From positions 1,549,133-1,613,132 of the forward strand of contig NZ_KZ454936.1 in the NCBI RefSeq assembly GCF_002797315.1: a stretch of 64,000 bases of DNA, in the 5' to 3' direction. The notes beneath the pieces were generated by a model. It worked only from the letters and a program-made list of their open reading frames with translations. It was not told where the DNA came from and did no database searches. Numbering within the stretch: position 1 is the first letter of the stretch; every line of letters begins with the position of its first letter. Of the stretch, positions 1 through 7,195 are shown in pieces. A program made the translations under genes and the position numbers. Source of the DNA: Bacillus sp. FJAT-44742. Lineage in GTDB: Bacteria; Bacillota; Bacilli; Bacillales; Marinococcaceae.

Positions 1-2
1 GT

Positions 3-1511
3 TTCACTTACGCTCAAATAGGAGAGCGCACAAGGAGATTATCCCATGCTCTTCAAAAGCTTGGGGTTGAAAAAGGAGACCGTGTAGCTACGTTTGGCTG
101 GAATGATCACCGCCACCTGGAGGCCTACTTTGCGATTCCGGGATTAGGTGCAGTTCTTCATACCATTAACATTCGTCTTTCACCCGAACATATCATCTAC
201 ATTGTAGATCATGCCAAAGATAAAGTGCTTCTTATTGATGAAACTCTGCTGCCTTTGATTGAAAAAGTGAAAGATGAATTAAGCAGTGTTCAGGCTTTTA
301 TTGTGATGAGTGATAATGTCCTGCCTGAGACGTCATTACCGAATGCTTACTCTTATGAACAGATCCTTGAAGAAGCTGATCCCTCCTTTCAATTCAGAAA
401 AGATATAGATGAAAACGCCAACGCCGGGCTTTGCTATACCTCTGCTACCACCGGAAAGCCTAAAGGTGTGATGTACAGTCACCGGGGCATTGTTCTCCAC
501 AGCTTTGCTTTAGGGCTGGCAGATACAGCTGCTCTTTCCGAGGGGGACCGTATGCTGCCAGTGGTCCCGATGTTTCATGCAAACGCGTGGGGACTTCCGT
601 TTGCAGCTGTTTGGTACGGTACCTCCCAAGTCCTTCCAGGACCACAGTTTACCCCTAAGCTGCTCGCAGAACTTATTCAGGACGAAAAGGTTACGATTAC
701 TGCGGGAGTTCCTACCATCTGGCTGGGACTTTTAAAAGAAATGGAGACAGGAAACTACGATACTAGTTCTTTACGGGCAGTGTTATGCGGAGGCTCAGCT
801 GCTCCTCCGTCCATGATCGAAGCGTTTGAACGTAAATATAACGTTCCTTTCTTACATGCTTATGGCATGACTGAAACGAGCCCGCTTGTAAGTGTTTCCA
901 CTCTTAAAAGCTATCAGGACAGCCTGACATCGGACGAAAAGATGGAGATTCGGTCGAAACAAGGACTGGTGGTTCCAGGTCTTGAGATATCCGTCGTCGG
1001 TGTGAATGGAGAGGTAGAAAAAAACGGCGAAGAAATGGGAGAGCTTAGAATTAGAGGTCCATGGATTGCTGATGAGTATTACTATGATGAAAGAAGCAAA
1101 GAGGCCTTTAAGGACGGCTGGCTTTATACAGGGGATGTGGCCACTCTTGATGAAGAAGGCAATATAAAACTGGTAGACCGAACAAAGGATTTAATCAAAA
1201 GTGGAGGGGAATGGATCTCTTCGGTAGATTTGGAGAATGCTCTTATGGCTCACGAAGAAGTATTTGAATCTGCTGTTATTGCAGTACCTCATCCTGAATG
1301 GCAGGAACGGCCGCTTGCATGTGTGGTGTTACATGACCCTTCTAATAGTAGTGTCTCTAAAGAAGAATTATTTGATTTTCTAAAACCTCAATTCGCGAAA
1401 TGGTGGCTTCCTGAAGATATTGTCTTTTTAAAGGAAATTCCTAAAACTTCCGTTGGGAAATTTTTAAAACGAGCTCTCCGGGATGAGCTTCAGGAGCATT
1501 ACCAAGCATAA
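3..1511 (+). CDS. AMP-dependent acyl-CoA synthetase (long-chain fatty acid-CoA ligase type), 5' end missing
   Basis: Activates a carboxylic acid through an acyl-adenylate and transfers it to CoA in the cytoplasm. The frame is open from base 3, so the left edge cuts off roughly the first 40-50 residues. The AMP-binding signature TSATTGKPKG, the YGMTETSP motif, the hinge region GWLYTGDVATLDEEG and the C-terminal KTSVGKFLKR lysine are all visible, so the adenylation machinery is intact. An internal GTG at 225 could mimic a start, but the family sequence clearly continues upstream of it. A second ligase follows after 25 bases, which suggests one operon. The acyl chain cannot be told from sequence; medium- or long-chain fatty acid is the usual substrate for this type. 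Confidence 0.9.
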   Translation, partial: FTYAQIGERTRRLSHALQKLGVEKGDRVATFGWNDHRHLEAYFAIPGLGAVLHTINIRLSPEHIIYIVDHAKDKVLLIDETLLPLIEKVKDELSSVQAFIVMSDNVLPETSLPNAYSYEQILEEADPSFQFRKDIDENANAGLCYTSATTGKPKGVMYSHRGIVLHSFALGLADTAALSEGDRMLPVVPMFHANAWGLPFAAVWYGTSQVLPGPQFTPKLLAELIQDEKVTITAGVPTIWLGLLKEMETGNYDTSSLRAVLCGGSAAPPSMIEAFERKYNVPFLHAYGMTETSPLVSVSTLKSYQDSLTSDEKMEIRSKQGLVVPGLEISVVGVNGEVEKNGEEMGELRIRGPWIADEYYYDERSKEAFKDGWLYTGDVATLDEEGNIKLVDRTKDLIKSGGEWISSVDLENALMAHEEVFESAVIAVPHPEWQERPLACVVLHDPSNSSVSKEELFDFLKPQFAKWWLPEDIVFLKEIPKTSVGKFLKRALRDELQEHYQA

Positions 1512-1536
1512 AAAACGAGAAAGAGGAGGGACCTTG

Positions 1537-3084
1537 ATGACTGTGACGTTAAGAGACATGTTCGAGCAAGCGGTGCTGAAAAACCCTGAAAAAGAAGGAC
1601 TTTATGATGTTCGGTTAAATAAACGCTGGACATTTAGAGAATGGGATCATGATGTGAATCGTCTTGCAAACGCTTTTCTATCTGCAGGAGTTAAAAAAGG
1701 GGACCGAGTGTCTGTTTTTATGTTTAACACCAGCGAGTTTGTCACTGCATTGTTTGCCTGCACCAAAATAGGAGCTATCTTTAATCCTATTAACTTTCGC
1801 CTGATGACAAAAGAAGTGGAGTTTATTATTAAGGATGCCTCTCCTAAAGTATTTCTATTTGAAAAGGCAGTTGAAGAACAGGTTATGCCGCTTGCCAAGG
1901 TATTTCCTTCTGTTTCATTTTGGTCCATTGAAAAAGAAGTTCCTGAGTTTGCGTCCTCCTACTATAAAAAGCTCGAACAAGAAAATGATCGTCGACCTTC
2001 TGTTTTCCTGTCAGAAGATGACACGTATGCACTGATGTATACAAGCGGAACGACGGGTCAACCAAAGGGGGTTGTACACCGTCACCGGGACATGATGGAT
2101 CAAAGTCTGGTAATGCTTGCATCCTTGCGTCTTACACCAGAGGATAAAGGCTTGACCGTTGCTCCGTTGTTTCATTGCGCTGAATTGCACTGTGCTTTTT
2201 TCCCGCGGCTGCACCTTGGATGTACCAATATCCTTCTTCATCATTTTGACCCAAAAAAGGTACTGGACGTAACAGAAGAGGAAGAGATCACGACCATGTT
2301 TGCTGCCCCTACAATGTGGAACATGCTTCTCCAAGAAAACTTGGTTAACCGGACCCTGTCTTCCTTAAGGCAAGGCTTATACGGAGGAGCTCCCATGGCA
2401 CCTGCTCTTGTCAAAAAAGTGGCTGAGCAGTTTAAGACTGACCTTATCCAAGCCTATGGCATGACAGAAATGGGACCTGCAATCACCTGTCTATTTGAAT
2501 ACGAACAGCTTTCAAAAGCAGGATCTGCAGGCAAAGCGCTGATCAACCATGATATAAGAGTGGTGAGGACCAGAGAAAACGGACCGTCTGAGCCAGATGA
2601 CATTCTCGAACCAGGAGAATTAGGAGAAATTATAGTCAAAGGTCCCAGCATGATGGTGGAGTATTATAACCGTCCTGAAGCTACTGAGGAAGCCTTGTAC
2701 AAAGGATGGTACCATTCAGGAGATATAGGTTACCTTGATAAAGACGGCTACCTTTATGTAAGTGACAGAGTTAAGGATATGATTATCAGCGGGGGAGAAA
2801 ACATCTATTCTAGAGAAGTGGAGGATGCTTTATATGAACATCCAGGTGTCCTGGATGTAGCAGTTATTGGGGAGCCCGATGAAAAATGGGGAGAGAGAGT
2901 TGTTGCCCTGATTGTGAAAAAAGAAGAATCCTTACAGGAGGATGAACTAGATCAATTTTGCAAAGAAAGTAACAGGCTGGCCAACTATAAACGCCCTCGC
3001 CGCTACGAGTTTGTTAATGAGCTACCTCGAAATGCGAGCGGAAAATTACAGAAATTCAAATTAAGAGAACAGGTTAAGCAATAA
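1537..3084 (+). CDS. AMP-dependent acyl-CoA ligase (second of a tandem pair)
   Basis: A complete 515-aa acyl-CoA ligase. ATG 1537 is chosen because AGAGGAGGG ends six bases before it; an in-frame ATG at 1483 lies inside the preceding gene and has no ribosome site. Visible motifs are MYTSGTTGQPKGV (P-loop), YGMTEMGPA, GWYHSGDIGYLDKDGYLYV and the C-terminal NASGKLQKFKLR with the catalytic lysine. It is paralogous to, not a copy of, the ligase upstream. The two probably supply CoA thioesters to beta-oxidation; genes fit for that lie at 22450-26473 but are not contiguous. The specific acid is unknown. Confidence 0.93.
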   Translation: MTVTLRDMFEQAVLKNPEKEGLYDVRLNKRWTFREWDHDVNRLANAFLSAGVKKGDRVSVFMFNTSEFVTALFACTKIGAIFNPINFRLMTKEVEFIIKDASPKVFLFEKAVEEQVMPLAKVFPSVSFWSIEKEVPEFASSYYKKLEQENDRRPSVFLSEDDTYALMYTSGTTGQPKGVVHRHRDMMDQSLVMLASLRLTPEDKGLTVAPLFHCAELHCAFFPRLHLGCTNILLHHFDPKKVLDVTEEEEITTMFAAPTMWNMLLQENLVNRTLSSLRQGLYGGAPMAPALVKKVAEQFKTDLIQAYGMTEMGPAITCLFEYEQLSKAGSAGKALINHDIRVVRTRENGPSEPDDILEPGELGEIIVKGPSMMVEYYNRPEATEEALYKGWYHSGDIGYLDKDGYLYVSDRVKDMIISGGENIYSREVEDALYEHPGVLDVAVIGEPDEKWGERVVALIVKKEESLQEDELDQFCKESNRLANYKRPRRYEFVNELPRNASGKLQKFKLREQVKQ

Positions 3085-3085
3085 G

Positions 3086-3118
3086 AAAAAGGAGGCCACA
3101 TCATGGTCTCCCTTTTTC
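3086..3118. terminator. Bidirectional rho-independent terminator
   Basis: An inverted repeat (aaaaaggaggcca / tggtctccctttttc) lies between two convergent genes. A-tract and T-tract flank the stem, so it can serve both the ligase operon and the oppositely oriented flavin oxidoreductase. Confidence 0.7.
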
Positions 3119-3134
3119 TATTCTATGATGTATT

Positions 3135-4151
3135 TTATTTTTGCTTCATGATTTCAGCTAAGATTTCATAAGATCGAAGCCTTGCTTTATGGTCATAAAT
3201 TTGGGTGTTTACCATAACCTCATTTGCCTGCGTGTCATTCAGGAACCTCTGAAGCTGTTCTTTAACCGTCTCAGGACTGCCAAAAATTGAGCTCCCTAAT
3301 TGCTGCTCTAATGCATTCTTTTCCTGCTCTGTCCAAATCTCATCCATGTTTTCAACAGGTGGCTGAAGAGGCTGTTCAGTATTTCTGACCAGATTTAAAA
3401 ATTGCTGCTGCAACGTTGTTCCTAAATATTCTGCTTCTGCATCCGTCTCCGCAGCAACAATGTTCAGCGCAACCATCGCATACGGTTCATCGAGAACCTC
3501 TGATGGCTGGAAGCTTTGATGATACATCCGAAGAGCAGGAATCGTATTGGCCGGCGAAAAATGGCTGGCAAAGGAAAAAGGGAGACCCAGTTGTCCTGCA
3601 AGCTGAGCACTAAATCCGCTGGACCCAAGCAGCCAGATCGGAATATCAAGCCCTTGACCAGGGATCGCGCGAACTGGTGCTTTTTGGGATGGAGAAGCAG
3701 CAAAATATGCTCTCAACTCCTCAAGCTGTTCCGGAAAATCATGTCCGCTGCTTCGAAGGTTACGTCGTAAAGCCTGGGCGGTTAGTCCATCTGTACCCGG
3801 TGCGCGGCCAAGTCCCAGATCAATTCGTCCGGGATGCAGGGATTCAAGAGTACCAAACTGTTCAGCAATCACAAGAGGGGCATGATTTGGAAGCATAATT
3901 CCACCAGAACCTACACGAATGGTTGAGGTCGCTGCTGCTACATGTCCGATAAGTACAGATGTAGCAGAACTACCGATAAAGGGCATATTATGATGTTCAG
4001 CCATCCAATATCTTTGGTATCCCCAATTTTCAGCATACTGTGCCAGATCTACTGTTTTTTTAAACGACTCTGCCGCTGTTTCCCCTTCAATAATGGGAGA
4101 AAGATCAAGTACGGAAAAAGGGATAGATCCTATATTTGTCATAAATTTCAA
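3135..4151 (-). CDS. LLM-class (luciferase-like) flavin-dependent oxidoreductase
   Basis: Bacterial luciferase-like TIM-barrel monooxygenase of the alkanal-monooxygenase-like group (COG2141 type), expected to use reduced flavin from a partner reductase. The N-terminal segment [18 protein letters not shown], the motif [20 protein letters not shown], and [16 protein letters not shown] are characteristic. At 338 aa it has normal family length. The listed start is TTG 4151; an in-frame ATG at 4142 would shorten it by three residues and neither has a strong ribosome site. It is monocistronic and convergent with the ligases. The substrate is unknown, and close homologues are usually uncharacterised. 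Confidence 0.88.
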   Translation of the reverse strand: MKFMTNIGSIPFSVLDLSPIIEGETAAESFKKTVDLAQYAENWGYQRYWMAEHHNMPFIGSSATSVLIGHVAAATSTIRVGSGGIMLPNHAPLVIAEQFGTLESLHPGRIDLGLGRAPGTDGLTAQALRRNLRSSGHDFPEQLEELRAYFAASPSQKAPVRAIPGQGLDIPIWLLGSSGFSAQLAGQLGLPFSFASHFSPANTIPALRMYHQSFQPSEVLDEPYAMVALNIVAAETDAEAEYLGTTLQQQFLNLVRNTEQPLQPPVENMDEIWTEQEKNALEQQLGSSIFGSPETVKEQLQRFLNDTQANEVMVNTQIYDHKARLRSYEILAEIMKQK

Positions 4152-4294
4152 CTACTTTCTGTTCAATGTAAGGATAAGAATTACTTCATCCTAGAGGACA
4201 TTTTATCAACAAAATTTGATGATCAAAAGTAAAACGATTTGTATGTTTTCAATCTCACTTTTAGCTTTCCTTACACGCCTTGCGCTCATTCATA

Positions 4295-4323
4295 TTGACA
4301 GGTACGATAAAAATAACTAAAAA
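4295..4323 (+). promoter_or_regulatory. Candidate sigma-A promoter for the molybdopterin oxidoreductase gene
   Basis: TTGACA (4295-4300), a 17-base spacer, and TAAAAA (4318-4323). The -35 is a consensus match and the -10 is poor. It sits 33 bases before the next start codon, between divergent genes. Confidence 0.4.
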
Positions 4324-4356
4324 GCACTGTTTTTAAAAAATAAAGGAGGAGTAAAA

Positions 4357-4947
4357 ATGGAGAAACCTTTGCCTCCAGGGCAGTTTGAAACGAAAAATTG
4401 GCCTATATTACACCAGGGGGATGTCTATACCTTTAATGAAAACGAGTGGAGTTTTGAATTGTTCGGTGAAGTGAAAGAGAACGTTTCTCTTTCATTTCAG
4501 GAGGTTATGAAGCTGCCCAGCGTGACATCAACGATCGATTTGCATTGTGTGACAACCTGGTCAAAATTTAATACTGCTTTTGAGGGGATTCCCCTACGGA
4601 ATTTTCTTGAATTAGTTACGCCTCATGAAGGTGTGGAATTTGTTAAGATTTATGGGTATTACAATGGCGATCGTTTTGGCTATTCAGCTAACCTGCCATT
4701 AAAGGACCTATTAGGAGATGATGCCCTGTTTGTATACCGCTGGAAAGATGAAGGAGGAGAGTGGCAGGATATAAGTCCAAAGCATGGATACCCCCTTCGT
4801 TTTATTCCACCTGAAACGTTCTATTTATGGAAGGGATCAAAATGGGTGTCTGGCATTCGATTTATGAAAGAAGACGAGGAAGGATTTTGGGAAGAGCTTG
4901 GGTATTCAATGACGGCCAATCCCTTTAAAGAAGAAAGGTATCAATAG
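4357..4947 (+). CDS. Sulfite oxidase-like molybdopterin-dependent oxidoreductase (YuiH-like)
   Basis: A 196-aa protein of the sulfite-oxidase/MsrP molybdopterin fold. Cys64 in DLHCVTTWSKF is placed like the cysteine that ligates molybdenum in the family, and HGYPLRFIPP and the KWVSGIRF stretch are typical of cofactor-binding loops. There is no signal peptide or Tat motif, so it is probably cytoplasmic, unlike MsrP. The start follows AAAGGAGG with good spacing. The gene stands alone between a divergent flavoprotein gene and a nuclease gene. Electron donor and substrate are unknown. Confidence 0.85.
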   Translation: MEKPLPPGQFETKNWPILHQGDVYTFNENEWSFELFGEVKENVSLSFQEVMKLPSVTSTIDLHCVTTWSKFNTAFEGIPLRNFLELVTPHEGVEFVKIYGYYNGDRFGYSANLPLKDLLGDDALFVYRWKDEGGEWQDISPKHGYPLRFIPPETFYLWKGSKWVSGIRFMKEDEEGFWEELGYSMTANPFKEERYQ

Positions 4948-5107
4948 GATCATTTATGAAGCGATGATGAGGTAAGAATTTGCAAATTCAGGAACTGAGA
5001 ATAAAGATTTTCCAGGAGTAGTAAGTTTGATTCTCCATCCTTTATAAACTACTTTCTTCTTTTCTTGAAACGCGTTATGATACGAAAGGAAGAAGGATGG
5101 TGGAATA

Positions 5108-5971
5108 ATGAAACAAGATCATGTACTACTTGTAGATGGCATGGCTTTGCTGTTTAGAGGTTTTTTTGCAACTTCAGTTTACGGAAATTATATGTATAAT
5201 CATAAAGGGCAGCCAACAAATGGGGTTAACGGATTTACAAAATACTTTTTACATGCAGTGGATACTTTTCTGCCCACTCATATTATTTGCTGCTGGGATA
5301 TGGGAAGCCAGACGTTTCGTACAAGGCTGTTTCCTGAATACAAAGCCAATCGAGCCGAGCCTCCAGTAGAACTGCTGCCCCAATTTGACATGGCAAAGCA
5401 AGTTATGGAAGGTTTTGAAGTTCCTAATATTGGAGTGGAGGACTATGAGGCAGATGATTGTATAGGAACTCTTGCCAGCCAGCTCGCACCTGAGCGCAAA
5501 GTTTCAATCCTTACCGGGGATCAAGATATGCTTCAGCTTGTAGATGAAAATATCCACGTAGTTATTATGAAAAAAGGCAGAGGAAATTACCAGCTATTTG
5601 ATTTAGATACTCTAGAAGAAGTGAAAGGTTGTACTCCAGGACAGATTGTTGAAATGAAAGGTTTGATGGGGGATTCAAGTGACAACTATCCGGGTGTAAA
5701 AGGAATAGGGGAAAAAACAGCCTTAAAGCTTTTGAAAGAATATGAATCTATTGATCAACTAATAGATAAATTAGATGAGCTTCCCCCAGGCATAAAAAGA
5801 AAGATAGAAAGTGACAGACAAATGTTATATTTATCAAGAGAGCTGGCCGAAATACGTACTGATGTGCCGATAGAGGCTCCGATTGACACATCTGTCTGGA
5901 ATCCTCCTAATGAAAAAGCTTCCCAAGTACTGGGAGAATTAGGTTTGAAAATACCTTTATTAAAAATCTAA
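5108..5971 (+). CDS. ypcP: 5'-3' exonuclease (YpcP / Pol I N-terminal nuclease type)
   Basis: A 287-aa stand-alone homologue of the 5' nuclease domain of DNA polymerase I, likely acting on flaps or RNA primers. LLVDGMALLFRGFFA carries the first metal aspartate. VEDYEADDCIGTLA and LTGDQDMLQLV carry the acidic metal-binding cluster. LMGDSSDNYPGVKGIGEKTA is the metal-plus-helix-hairpin-helix DNA-binding element. Length matches B. subtilis YpcP. ATG 5108 follows a purine-rich GGATGGTGG. It is followed directly by a terminator, so it is monocistronic. Confidence 0.93.
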   Translation: MKQDHVLLVDGMALLFRGFFATSVYGNYMYNHKGQPTNGVNGFTKYFLHAVDTFLPTHIICCWDMGSQTFRTRLFPEYKANRAEPPVELLPQFDMAKQVMEGFEVPNIGVEDYEADDCIGTLASQLAPERKVSILTGDQDMLQLVDENIHVVIMKKGRGNYQLFDLDTLEEVKGCTPGQIVEMKGLMGDSSDNYPGVKGIGEKTALKLLKEYESIDQLIDKLDELPPGIKRKIESDRQMLYLSRELAEIRTDVPIEAPIDTSVWNPPNEKASQVLGELGLKIPLLKI

Positions 5972-5984
5972 CGTTTCTCTTCCC

Positions 5985-6010
5985 AGGGTCCTGAATAGGG
6001 CTCTTTTTTT
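5985..6010 (+). terminator. Rho-independent terminator of the exonuclease gene
   Basis: An 8-bp stem, agggtcct (5985-5992) with agggctct (5997-6004) including two G-U pairs, a gaat loop and a run of eight T. Confidence 0.75.
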
Positions 6011-6034
6011 TGAAAAAAAGAAGGCAGAATTAAG

Positions 6035-6059
6035 GTTTCAAACAAGCTCAAAGAGGTAA
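6035..6059 (+). promoter_or_regulatory. Candidate sigma-B promoter before the CsbD gene
   Basis: GTTTCA (6035-6040), 13 bases, then AGGTAA (6054-6059), against the known B. subtilis sigma-B consensus of about GTTTAA-N12-14-GGGTAT. CsbD genes are classically sigma-B controlled, which supports an imperfect match. Confidence 0.4.
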
Positions 6060-6087
6060 TGGAAGAGAAAAAGGAGGTATTTATATT

Positions 6088-6264
6088 ATGGCTAATAATA
6101 GTGCTTCAGATAAGTTCAAGAGCGGGGTAAGCAAAGCGAAGGGCGAAATTAAAGACCAGGTGGGAAATGCCACCGACGATAAAGATATGCAAAGAGACGG
6201 AAAAAAAGACAAAGTCAAAGGCGAATTCCAGGAAAACGTAGGGAAAGCAAAAGATAACAGATAA
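6088..6264 (+). CDS. csbD: CsbD family general stress protein
   Basis: A 58-aa, highly charged, glycine- and lysine-rich protein. KFKSGVSKAKGEIKDQVGNATDD and a second KVKGEFQENVGKAKD-like half are the two CsbD-type repeats. Small proteins of this family accumulate after stress; their molecular role is unknown. An AAGGAGG site precedes the ATG. A sigma-B-like promoter lies just upstream and a perfect hairpin terminator just downstream, so it is a single-gene unit. Confidence 0.92.
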   Translation: MANNSASDKFKSGVSKAKGEIKDQVGNATDDKDMQRDGKKDKVKGEFQENVGKAKDNR

Positions 6265-6266
6265 GA

Positions 6267-6296
6267 AAAGAAGCGAGTGGCCACTCGCTTCTTTTT
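6267..6296. terminator. Perfect palindromic terminator, shared by convergent genes
   Basis: aaaagaagcgagtgg is directly followed by its own reverse complement and T residues. It overlaps the last codon of the minus-strand gene and can stop transcription from both sides. Confidence 0.85.
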
Positions 6297-6537
6297 AGTT
6301 GACGCCAAGCAGCTTAACTAACGAAAAGGTTAGAATGGTTTGGTTATTCTCCCATTCTAGCTTATTAATTTTCCCAATAGCATAAGGCCTGCCATCCTCT
6401 GATTTTTTCACTTGAATCTCTTCATCCATTGGATAAATGCCGTAGCCTTCCTCAATTACTTTATAAGAATCTCCCTGACCCCGTACTTCTTTATGGTTTG
6501 TTATAAGAACTTGAGGGATATAAAACTGAGTATGCAT
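6295..6537 (-). CDS. DUF2584-like small protein
   Basis: An 80-aa cytoplasmic protein without a membrane segment. The layout resembles the small Bacillaceae DUF2584 proteins as I remember them: a VITNHKEVR start, the EEGYGIYPMDEEIQVKKSEDG core and a terminal KINKLEWENNQTILTFSL segment. AGAGGAGG precedes the ATG by seven bases. Function is unknown. It is convergent with csbD and shares its terminator. Confidence 0.7.
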   Translation of the reverse strand: MHTQFYIPQVLITNHKEVRGQGDSYKVIEEGYGIYPMDEEIQVKKSEDGRPYAIGKINKLEWENNQTILTFSLVKLLGVN

Positions 6538-6679
6538 GTATGTTCCTCCTCTATCAATGTCAGTCTTACTTATGTAATACTTCCTGGGTTTGTAAAATTC
6601 CTTCTTGCATTGTAGTATTTAATGGAAATTAGTAAAATTTATATTAAGGGCCAGTAGTGCCCCTTGTATCTGAACACAG

Positions 6680-6719
6680 AGAAAGCAGCTTTATATATTT
6701 TAATAGTTAGCTGCTTTCT
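6680..6719. terminator. Inverted repeat, possible terminator
   Basis: An 11-bp perfect stem, agaaagcagct (6680-6690) and agctgctttct (6709-6719), with an 18-base loop. It lies just downstream of the minus-strand HMA-like gene, but the T-run on that strand is poor. Confidence 0.45.
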
Positions 6720-6740
6720 TTGTTATATGTTATATCCCTT

Positions 6741-6947
6741 TTATAAAACGTCATGGTCATATTGTTGGATCCGTCTTAGGAGTTCAGCTGGATCAGCTTT
6801 TCCTTCGTCATATTCGATTCTAATCTCTCCCTCTTCAACTTCAACCAGGGTTCTATCCACACCTTCCAGCGCCAGCATTTCTTTTTGGAACTTTTCTATG
6901 GTTTCTTCACTTGACCTTTTGTTTATTTGAATGGTCATTTGTTTCAT
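6741..6947 (-). CDS. Small HMA-like (ferredoxin-fold) protein lacking CxxC
   Basis: A 68-aa protein with the beta-alpha-beta-beta-alpha-beta pattern and spacing of heavy-metal-associated domains: MTIQI strand, a helix, GVDRTLVEVEEGEIRIEYDEGKAD and a C-terminal helix. The usual metal-binding CxxC is replaced by KRSSEET, so it should not bind copper that way. AGAGGAGGTG lies at ideal spacing. It is divergent from the P-type ATPase gene across 248 bases, so joint regulation is possible but not shown. Function is unknown. Confidence 0.7.
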   Translation of the reverse strand: MKQMTIQINKRSSEETIEKFQKEMLALEGVDRTLVEVEEGEIRIEYDEGKADPAELLRRIQQYDHDVL

Positions 6948-7125
6948 TTAATCACCTCCTCTTTAATCCTTTCATTTATATACCCAGTATTCTTCACCCC
7001 TATTCTGGACTCTCGTGAAGTAACCTTAGTAAGGTAAAAATTTTAATAAGACTCTTCCATTATTTCCTCCTTAGATTTTCATTTGATTTGCATTCAGAGT
7101 GATGGACGTCACAGAGAATAATTTT

Positions 7126-7149
7126 TCACTGCTATACAATAAGCAGTGA
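7126..7149. promoter_or_regulatory. Dyad upstream of the P-type ATPase gene
   Basis: Perfect inverted repeat tcactgct / agcagtga with an 8-base centre, ending 46 bases before the ATPase start. It could be an operator or an mRNA leader hairpin; no known regulator box was recognised. Confidence 0.4.
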
Positions 7150-7195
7150 GGACCCATATCCAGACACAGACAATGTAACGAAAAGGGGTGGGAAT

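Noticed and set aside
1-3084. Nonribosomal peptide or lipopeptide synthesis by the two adenylating enzymes
   Set aside because: Both are plain acyl-CoA ligases without carrier or condensation domains, and no such genes are nearby.
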